Positions 56,489-64,000 of a stretch of DNA of 64,000 nt are shown piece after piece (the first letter of the stretch is position 1; every line of letters starts with the position of its first letter). The DNA comes from Blattamonas nauphoetae (Eukaryota > Preaxostyla > Oxymonadida): NCBI GenBank assembly GCA_033064195.1, contig JARBJD010000070.1:186001-250000 (forward strand), read 5' to 3'. The position numbers were made by a program, and so were the translations under genes. A model generated the notes under the pieces. The model did no database searches. It was given only the letters and a program-made list of their open reading frames with translations, and was not told where the DNA came from.

Positions 56489-57201
56489 AAACAAACAGGA
56501 ACCGCGAACCATTTCGAACTGTTCCTGGCTTCTTTTGGACCACAAACCCTGTTTTTGTGTGATATTCGTCGGCTCTGGTATCACATCATCATTTACCCAA
56601 ATGATTGGGATTCTCTCTCGCCAGTCACCCTCGATTATCACCACTCTCACCTTCTCCTTCGCCGACACTCTCGCCCTGCTCCCGCTGCTCCTTTTTGAAG
56701 GGCGTCGGATGGATGATGACGATTGGTGGGAGTTTGGGTCTCTGGGATTGTTCTCCAAAATGCTGTTCTCTGTTGACATCACACCTGGATTGTGAGGGAG
56801 TGCGACGAAGGTGATTGTGGAATCTGGGATGATGGAATTGTTATGATCCTCGACCAAGATGGTTGGAATGCGCAAATTTGGAGAAAATGGATGGAATGAG
56901 GAGTGGCTTTTTTTCTGTCTGCTGTCCAGTTGACATCTTGACTCAGAAGCATTGCAACCCCATTTCAGTTGAAACACCACAATTGCATGGCTGTTGTACC
57001 CCATCCCACTCGCTCGACGATTCAATTGTCGCTTCACATCCGACGTCGATGTCCACATCTCTTCTTGACGCTTACTCCTTTGTGGTTCCTTCCTACACTT
57101 TCTCCCTTTTCTATAATGATCTCAAACTTCGTCGATTACTTTTCTTCTTCGTGTTGGACGTTTATTTCATCTCAAACTCTTAATTCAACTTTTGTTAGTC
57201 C
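56489..57201. other. 3' module of the G6 unit and 5' flank of G7
   Basis: Starts with the shared 3' flank (GATTGGGATTCTCTCTCGCC near 56608) and a related relic frame (WWEFGSLGLF near 56727; compare WWEF after G1 near 39808). The remainder is unassigned, then pyrimidine-rich sequence before the next upstream motif. Confidence 0.45.
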
Positions 57202-57214
57202 TGACCCATAACGA
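57202..57214 (+). promoter_or_regulatory. TGACCCATAACGA upstream element of G7
   Basis: Exact consensus; begins 38 nt before the ATG. Confidence 0.75.
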
Positions 57215-57239
57215 GCGATTGAACTCACCAAGAACTTGA

Positions 57240-58313
57240 ATGACCGCGATTGACAAGAAAACAGTCGTCTTCTCAAGTCCAACGCGCTCTGATTTGTCCT
57301 CATCACAATTGCCATTTTCAATGGATTGCTCACGGTTCCTGAATTGGAGCGACGAAAAACAAGAGCCAATTGGCGAAACGGCCGTTATCTTTCGATCTCT
57401 CGTTGCAACCATTCAGTTACAACCGGTGCTTGATGACAGTCTGGAAGCTAAAGCTGTAAGATTTCTCAAATCTGTGGATCTGGATCATGAACAATCAACC
57501 GATGATTTTCTCTACAATTTTGCATCAATATCTGATCATTCTTCGACCAACTTCGTACAGTCCATTGTTGTGCTCATTTCGACTGCCAGTCATGTCATAA
57601 AAACTGCAGCAATGACGATACTTGGCGGTCTGATCAGGTCCTGTTCCGCAAAAGTCCGACTTTCACTCGTCAAAGCTGATCTGATCCATCAACTCGTAGT
57701 CACTCTCAATCCACAGTCTCTTTCTTTTGCTGAAACAGTTGATATCCACACCTGGTTCGTGACAATCATCCTTCGTTTTCTCTGGCTCACAACTCCACGT
57801 GGTCTCTCACAAATCCCAATTGAAGATGGCTATAAACAACAAGCTGTTCATGAGACAACTTTCAAACAAGTTCTCATCACTTCGGAGAAGTATATTTGGC
57901 ATTTGTGCATGAACCGATTTTCGATCAACGATGGTGCCCAATCCGAGAGGTTTCTGAATCTCATCTCCCAACTCATCCGAATATCTCCTTATTATCAACC
58001 AACAATGGATTTCATTCTTCCTATCCCTGTCGTTCTCACGATCCCAAGTTGTCTCACATTCTTCGAAAATGTGCTCTCTATCTGGTTTTTTCTGATTGAA
58101 ATAGTCGATGCACAGCGAGAATGGAACAAGCAAAGCGTAGAGGTCCGAAAGAATGGGAAGACATTGCATCGAATGTTGAGAATGGAGGGCATGGAAGATG
58201 CGATGGAGGAAAAGCTGAAAAACGACAAAAAATCGTTCAATGCAGAACAGATTGTTGCCTTCTCGATTGAATGGAACAATCAGCAGGGTATGAACCTTCC
58301 ACGACGTGGATAG
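57240..58313 (+). CDS. G7: tandem-family helical protein, 357 residues
   Basis: ATG to TAG; starts MTAIDKKTVV, sharing its leader with G5. Blocks: DCSRFLNWSDE, VIFRSLVATIQLQP, VQSIVVLISTAS, LSLVKADLIHQLVVTLNP, QQAVHETTFKQVLITS, IWHLCMNRFSINDG, YYQPTMDFILPIP, CLTFFENVLSI, MLRMEGMEDAMEEK, WNNQQGMNLP. All blocks are intact and the helical pattern is unbroken, so this looks like a functional copy. There is no signal peptide, TM segment or recognisable catalytic motif; a protein-binding alpha-solenoid is the most that can be inferred. Confidence 0.86.
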   Translation: MTAIDKKTVVFSSPTRSDLSSSQLPFSMDCSRFLNWSDEKQEPIGETAVIFRSLVATIQLQPVLDDSLEAKAVRFLKSVDLDHEQSTDDFLYNFASISDHSSTNFVQSIVVLISTASHVIKTAAMTILGGLIRSCSAKVRLSLVKADLIHQLVVTLNPQSLSFAETVDIHTWFVTIILRFLWLTTPRGLSQIPIEDGYKQQAVHETTFKQVLITSEKYIWHLCMNRFSINDGAQSERFLNLISQLIRISPYYQPTMDFILPIPVVLTIPSCLTFFENVLSIWFFLIEIVDAQREWNKQSVEVRKNGKTLHRMLRMEGMEDAMEEKLKNDKKSFNAEQIVAFSIEWNNQQGMNLPRRG

Positions 58314-60269
58314 AAACAGACAAGATCCAGCGATCCTTTCGAACTGTTCCTGACTTCGATTGAGCATCAAACACTGTTTTTGTGTGATCTTTGTCGGTTC
58401 TGGCATCACTTCATGGTTTGGTTTGCCAGAAAGATTGGGATTCACTCTCGCCAGACTCGCTCGATGATCGCCACACCCTCCCTCTCCATCACCGCCACTC
58501 TCGCTTTCTCGCCCTGCTCGTTTATGAAAAGCAATGTGTTGATCGATGAATGGATTGCTCTCTCAAATGGAGCTCTCTTGATGATTGATTGCACTGATGA
58601 GATGGGATTTCTGAATCAATCGAACACTGACCACCCTCCTCGACTCTTCAGAAAGTCGAACCGACCGAAATGATGCTTCATCCACAACATACAATTCCGA
58701 ATGCCTCCCATACGACACGGGATGAGGCAGAACGCAAGCAGCGCGATACCGACACACATCCGATCCGACGTCGCTCCAAAGGAAGCCATTCAACGAATGA
58801 GCGAGAAGCAGAACGAGATGGCTCTTCACACTCTCACTGGAAGAGCGATGAAGAAGATGCAGATTGTCCCGTTGCCCATCAAATCTCGGCAGTCCACTCA
58901 ATCGATGACACTGAGTCGGCATCCCGCACTCCTTCATCCACCGAACAGTTGAGATGTGGGACACAACAAAAAGGAAGGTCACTTCTTCAGGCTTCTCTGC
59001 AGAGTGCCTGGACATGCAGAGTAAGGATGGAAACCAGGACATGGATGTGTTGAGCTGCGGACTGGAGAGTTGGTTGTGTGTGTTGATTGGGAGCGGACAC
59101 CATCGACTCGGTGTCTGTGGAGTGACTAGAGGAAGTAGCACTGATGGGCACAACGACACTCTTCGTCAATCTCCATCTTCTCGGCATGCTGCTCCCCGTC
59201 TCTCGTGCTCAGCTGCTTCTGGTCTCGCCGATCTCGAAGTGGACGATCGTTCTGGCGACTCTGAATGGATCCGACAGCGCTCGTTCGAGTTCTCCGCATC
59301 TCGATTCGCAACTCTTTGTTTCATCGTCTTCAACACCGCACGACGCTCATCTCAAATCAGCATCTCCAGTCGACATCATTCGAACACACTCGCATCTGTG
59401 TGCTTGATTGGTCTTATGTGATGAGACCGACAACTCCAGATGAGAAATATCGTGAACTGCTGCTTCTCTCGTCTTCACCTCATTTGAGATCTCAGCCATT
59501 CCACTCTCATCGTGTGCACTTCCCCCTTCCCCTCCTCCCCACTCACCGCATCCTCCCTCCTCGTCTCCTCCATCGACACTGCCTTCTCATTGTGTTCCAT
59601 GGCTGTCGACTCGCTCCCTCCATGCTCTGTCTGTTTGATCGTCACTCGCACACCAACGATGCTGTTGAATGTTGTCGACTGATGGAACTTCGCTCTCGTC
59701 ACTCGCACGCTGCGATGGTCTTCAGTTGCCTTACTGTGCTCTTTTCTTCATCCGAATCGCTCTTGTTGAAGGAACGATGAGAATGCTGGATCGTCTTTTC
59801 TCACCAATTCCGACAGACGCTCGTCGAAGTCCAACTGATCGGTCGAGTCAGTGCGTGGCTGAATGTGCCGTCTGTCTCTTCTGCCGATGCCTCACTCTCC
59901 TCGTCTGTCTCGCCCACATCATGAACGACTCTCCGAATGGTGACGCCATTTGGATCGAGATCACTTGACATCGACCATCGCGATGAACGACATTGTGTGA
60001 CGAGACGGTTGGAGAGGAAGGGAGGGCAGCAGTATTCTTGTTGTGTCCATCCACGGAGCGAAACAGTGACCTGCACGCAAGCGATGCCACAGCCACCCTG
60101 TCAGGTCTTTGTGTCGTTGTTTGAAACGACTTCTTCTCGTCAATGCTCATTGTCAATCCAAACTTCCTCTTCATTCATCGTTTGTCTCACTCATTCTGAT
60201 TTTGTGTTTCTTTCTTCCTCTTGGACGGTCATTTCATCTCAATGTCATTGTTTCGCTCATTCTTCATTC
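58314..60269. other. Long spacer after G7 with duplicated relic sequence
   Basis: Begins with the shared 3' module. Bases of about 58860-59250 are closely repeated after G8 (62720-63110), for example GTTGTGTGTGTTGATT and CTCAGCTGCTTCTGGTCTCG. In the G8 copy the plus-strand frame has stops, while a minus-strand frame stays open in both (59159-58920 and 63021-62780; contains VVSHISTVRWMKECG), so a minus-strand relic gene is possible. Further frames at 59265-59780 (SYVMRPTTPDEKYRELLLL) and 59669-59968 look partly coding but are disconnected. No gene is called. Confidence 0.4.
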
Positions 60270-60282
60270 TGACCCATACCGA
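60270..60282 (+). promoter_or_regulatory. Upstream element of G8 (TGACCCATACCGA)
   Basis: One change from consensus; begins 37 nt before the ATA that replaces the family start codon. Confidence 0.65.
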
Positions 60283-60306
60283 TTGTCAAATCTCTTGAAC
60301 ATTTGA

Positions 60307-62289
60307 ATAACAGTTTTAAGCGCCAAGATGAAATCCTCTCCTGATTCTCCTTACCCTGGTATCTCTTCCCACAGTGTTTCAACTTCTCTAGACTGTTCTG
60401 CTATCCTGAATTGGAGCGAAGAGGATCAGGGGTTTCGGAACCGGAGGAATTTATGGGTAAAACACTGTTGGCGGAGGCAGAGAAAGTTCACTTTTTGCCA
60501 CTCTGACACTTTGGGTGATTCTTTTTTGAAAAGAAAAAAAATACCTAATTCTACGACAGAGAAATGGCGAGAAAATCACAGAGAAGGTTGAAAACCTCTT
60601 ATTGAGCAAATGCGGAGCTGATCGTTTTTGCTCATTTTCTTCATTTTTTCAAGTTTGAACTGGAAAAACAACTTTCAGACTCAATATTGAAATCTCCACC
60701 TCTACCGGTGTTTTTCCTCCATCTCAATCAACTTTTTCCGTCATCAATGGAATCATCAGTGATCAACGCTCTCGAACGAGTGTTTGCTGATACGGGACAC
60801 GGAAGTGATATTCGACTTTGGTAGCCGAACTGAAGTTTTCTGGAAGATATTAAAACAGAAATTTGGATATTTACTTGGAATATCATCGATAGCCATCTCG
60901 GAATATCGTCATCTCAAACAGATGGTCGGATCTAGTCATGGAAAAGGACAAAATCACCAAATATCCCATTTTGAAACATATACTCGTTCTTGATTCTATA
61001 TCTTCTGTCAAAATAGGACCTATAACATCTGTCTGCACTAAGAAAAAAACTGGCAAAAACTCTATATCAAAGCACATTATCGGCAGAAAATCTTCTTGGT
61101 TTGATGAGAAATCGCCACATTTTCCGAATAGTCCGATGTGAATTCAATCTACAGCAATCTGGGTGACATTTGCGCTGGAATCTAAAACGGACTCCTAAAC
61201 TAGACAATTGAGTAATCACTATTTTCTCTTCACTTCTACGGTTTTTTGCTTCATTCCATTTCAAAATGAGATATCTCGTTTTCCATATTAATTTATTTAA
61301 GGCTGGCCTCCGGTTCCAAAACCCCTGAAGAGGATCCTGAATCTGAAAATGACAAGGCCGTTGTCTTTCGGGCTCTCGTTGCCACTGTGAAGTTACAGCC
61401 TGTTCTTGATGACTCTCTGGAAGCTAAAGCAGTGAGACTTCTCAGATCTGTGAATCCAATGACTCGATCGTCTGCAAATGCTTTTCTCAGCAACCTTGGG
61501 AAAAGATCTGATCATTATTCGACAGACTTCGTCCAATCAATTGTGGTACTCATTTCTTCGCCCAGTCTGGCGATCATTAAAGCTGCTATGGAGATGCTCG
61601 CTTCTCTGATCTTGTGGTGTTCTGCAAAACTCCGCCTTGCCCTCGTCAAAGCTGATCTGATCCCTCACCTCATCGTTACTCTCCATCCACTGTCACTTTC
61701 ATTCGCAGATGCTGTCGATATCCACATCAACGTCATGAAAATCATCTGGAACTCTCTCTGGCTCGCAACTCCATTTGGACTGAACGAACTCGAAGTTAAA
61801 GATGGACATGAACAACAAGCTGTTCGCGAGACAGTTTTCAAACAAGTTCTCGTTCCTTCGGAGACATATATTTGCCATTTGTGCGCTAACAGATTTTCGA
61901 TCGTCGATGGAAAGCAATCCTTCCGTTTTCTTGCACTTCTCGCCCGACTCCTCGAAATATGTCCGAATTATCAACCGACAATGAATTTCATTCTTCATAT
62001 GCCAGTCGTTCTCACGACTCCGAGTTGCCTGACATTCTTTGAAAATGATCGCTCAATCTTTTGGTTTCTGGATGGGATGGTTGATATCCAGCGGAAATGG
62101 AACGAAACAATGGGAGAAGTGCGACAGACGTCAAAGGAAGTGCATCGAATGTTGAGAATGGAGGGCATGGACGATGCGATTGAGGAAAAGCTGCGAACTG
62201 AGAAAAAAGAATCTTTTGGAAGACAGATTGTCGGCGACTCGATCGAATTGAACAACATGCTGGGCATGAACCTTTCGGAACAGGAATAG
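60307..62289 (+). pseudogene. G8: tandem-family gene with lost start and a large insertion
   Basis: The position of the family ATG is ATA (60307); the next in-frame ATG is at 60328, seven codons later. Family sequence (LDCSAILNWSEED) runs to 60427, and resumes at 61337 as PESENDKAVVFRALVATVKLQP through to WNN-like LNNMLGMNL and a TAG at 62289. Removing the 899-bp element and one 10-bp target copy leaves 1074 nt from the ATA, exactly 357 codons plus stop. Later blocks are intact: VQSIVVLISSPS, LALVKADLIPHLIVTLHP, QQAVRETVFKQVLVPS, ICHLCANRFSIVDG, CLTFFENDRSI, MLRMEGMDDAIEEK. The damage is thus the insertion plus the start change only. Confidence 0.88.
60428..61326. mobile_element. Mutator-like (MULE/MITE) non-autonomous element in G8, 899 bp
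   Basis: The 20-bp terminal inverted repeats AGGGGTTTCGGAACCGGAGG and the complement of the right end differ at one base. A perfect 10-bp direct repeat GAAGAGGATC flanks the element (60418-60427 and 61327-61336). A 9-11 bp target duplication is characteristic of Mutator-type elements; the family assignment is inference from that alone. The interior is markedly AT-richer than the G genes and encodes no transposase. Confidence 0.87.
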
Positions 62290-63238
62290 AAACAGGCAAA
62301 AATCAGCGCGTCTTCGGAACAATTTTGTGCGTTCTTTGGAACAACAAACACTGTTTTTGTGTGCTCGTTGTCGGCTCTGGAATCCCCTCATGGTTTGGTT
62401 TGCCGGATCGATTGGGATTCTCTCTCGCCAGTCTCGCTCGATGGTCACCACACACACCTGTTCCTTCGCCCCTCTCTCGCACTGCTCACTCTGCGAATTT
62501 ATGGAAAACTCTACATCAATGGATGGCGACGATTGCTGGAGAAGAGAATGAAAAAAGAAAGAGGAGAAATGACAGCAATTGCGAGAAAGAGAGGGAGACC
62601 GAAGACGACTTCAGAAAGTGAGAGATAAAAGAGTGGAAGGGCTAGATGGATGAAGGAAAAGAAAACGGCAGGCAGATACTCGAGACATGGATATGAGAGA
62701 GACGGAAGAAGAGCGATGGAAATGATGCGGATTGTCCCGTCGCTCATCAAATCTCGGCAGTCCACTCGATCGATGGCGCAGTGCCCGCTTCCCGCACTCC
62801 TTCATCCACCGAACAGTTGAGATGTGGGACACAACAAAAAGGAAGGTCAATTCTTCAGGCTTCTCTGCAGAGTGACTGGACATGCAGAGAATGAATGGAA
62901 AGCAGGACATGGATGTGCTGAGCTGCGGACTGAAGAGTTGGTTGTGTGTGTTGATTCGGAACGGACACCATCGACTCGGTGACTGTGGAGTGAGGAGATG
63001 AAGAGGCACTGAGGGACACAATGACTCTCTTCGTCACTCCCCATCTTCTCGGCAGGCTGCTCCCCGTCTCTGGCGCTCAGCTGCTTCTGGTCTCGCCCAA
63101 CACGAAATTCAAGATGTACATTTATCATCTGTGCCTGAACATTACGATTCATGAGTGAGCTCAGTCTTCGTTGGTTGATTTTTATTGTCCCTTTTGGATG
63201 CCTTTTTCATCTCACTCTCTTTCTTTCTTTTCTTGTTC
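62290..63238. other. 3' module of the G8 unit and 5' flank of G9
   Basis: The shared 3' flank (GATTGGGATTCTCTCTCGCC at about 62412) is followed by an A/G-rich stretch, then the 62720-63110 block duplicated from the G7 spacer, then sequence beginning CTCAGTCTTCGTTGGTTGAT like other 5' flanks. No intact gene. Confidence 0.45.
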
Positions 63239-63251
63239 TGACCCATAATGA
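63239..63251 (+). promoter_or_regulatory. Upstream element of G9 (TGACCCATAATGA)
   Basis: One change from consensus; begins 38 nt before the ATG. Confidence 0.7.
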
Positions 63252-63276
63252 GTGATGGAACTCAGATTCGTAAAGA

Positions 63277-64000
63277 ATGACCGCGTTTAACAAGAAAACA
63301 TCCACGTCCTCAGATACAAATCGATCTGTTTTGTTCTCCCCTGAGTTACCATTTCCAATGGATTGTTTTCCATTCCTGAATTGGACCAATGATCGCGATG
63401 AATCTTTCCATGAAAAGACCGTTGTCTTCCGGTCTCTTGTTGCCACAGTGAAGATACAGCCTCTATTTAATGTTTCGCTGGAAGCAAAAGCCGTACAATT
63501 TCTGGAATCTGTGACTAAAATGTGTCGATGGTCAGCCGATGCTTTTCTCAACAGCTTTGAGCGAACCGCTGATGAATCCTTGACAGACTTCGCACAATCA
63601 ATTGTGGTGCTCATTTCCTCACCCAGTCTGGCGATCATTAAAGCTGCAATGAAGATTCTCGGATGTCAGATCTCGTGGTGTTCAACTACGGTCCGACTTG
63701 CCCTCGTCAAAGCTGATCTGATCTCTCAACTCATCGTTTCTCTCCATCCACTGTCACTTTCATTCGCAGATGCTGTCGATATCCACGTCAACCTCATCAC
63801 AATCTTAAACAATTCTGTCACCCTCGCAACTCAGAATGGTCTCGCACAACTCACAATTGAAGCTGTTCAAGAGACAACTTTCCAACAAGTTCTCGCACCT
63901 TCGAAGAAGTACATTTGCCATTTGTGCGTGAAACGCTATTCGATCCTCGATGGTGAGCATTCCGAGTATTTTCTGACCCTCCTCGTCCGACTCCTCCGAA
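63277..64000 (+). CDS. G9: tandem-family helical protein, cut by the window end
   Basis: The start MTAFNKKTST is set by the upstream motif; the frame is open to the last base (about 241 codons). Blocks: DCFPFLNWTND (Ser-Ala of the usual CSAFLNW replaced), VVFRSLVATVKIQP, AQSIVVLISSPS, LALVKADLISQLIVSLHP, ICHLCVKRYSILDG. Five residues are missing just before VQETTFQQVLAPS compared with the QQAVHET form of other copies. Its middle part is very close to G8 (LIVSLHPLSLSFADAVDIH), suggesting G8 and G9 are neighbours by duplication or gene conversion. Confidence 0.82.
   Translation, partial: MTAFNKKTSTSSDTNRSVLFSPELPFPMDCFPFLNWTNDRDESFHEKTVVFRSLVATVKIQPLFNVSLEAKAVQFLESVTKMCRWSADAFLNSFERTADESLTDFAQSIVVLISSPSLAIIKAAMKILGCQISWCSTTVRLALVKADLISQLIVSLHPLSLSFADAVDIHVNLITILNNSVTLATQNGLAQLTIEAVQETTFQQVLAPSKKYICHLCVKRYSILDGEHSEYFLTLLVRLLR

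Noticed and set aside
58701-58952. 83-codon plus-strand gene (MPPIRHGMRQ...)
   Set aside because: The duplicated copy after G8 does not preserve the frame, so coding is unsupported.

Overview
The window looks like a nuclear contig from an anaerobic, intron-bearing protist; an oxymonad of the Blattamonas/Monocercomonoides type is my best guess. The basis is inference: short GT-AG introns (two of exactly 35 nt), tightly packed Ser-rich genes, large multicopy families with no recognisable name, and surface proteins joining a right-handed beta-helix ectodomain, one membrane span and a kinase-like tail. No prokaryotic operon signal, rRNA, tRNA or organelle gene was seen.

Layout. (1) 0.3-4 kb: a small two-exon minus-strand gene with SP/TP motifs, a 889-bp foldback element with 337-bp arms, and a divergent member (A) of a helical-repeat family. 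(2) 4.1-14.5 kb: one minus-strand gene of eleven exons whose splice phases close into a single frame of about 3267 residues. (3) 14.7-29.4 kb: a tandem segmental duplication of a beta-helix/pseudokinase surface gene on the minus strand. Each copy has one in-frame stop, and copy 2 lacks three beta-sandwich modules. A 1.1-kb hAT-like element with an 8-bp target duplication sits between the copies, and a 848-bp foldback lies in the 3' flank of copy 2. (4) 29.6-35.3 kb: a four-exon minus-strand gene and two diverged plus-strand genes (B, C); C and A belong to the helical-repeat superfamily. (5) 35.9-64 kb: a head-to-tail array of a roughly 357-residue family (called G here) with at least nine copies plus fragments, all on the plus strand. 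Copies G1 to G9 share the upstream motif TGACCCATAACGA at a fixed distance from the start codon.

The spacers of the G array hold arrays of a 38-bp C-rich minisatellite, two decayed copies of a second co-duplicated gene (E), and other shared debris. Two G copies are each split by a different non-autonomous terminal-inverted-repeat element. Taking out the element plus one target-site copy returns exactly the family's 357-codon frame in both, which supports both the gene models and the recent insertions.

The main stories are a rapidly evolving tandem family with a shared promoter-like element, and five structurally different non-autonomous DNA elements in 64 kb. I cannot assign a biochemical function to the G family.
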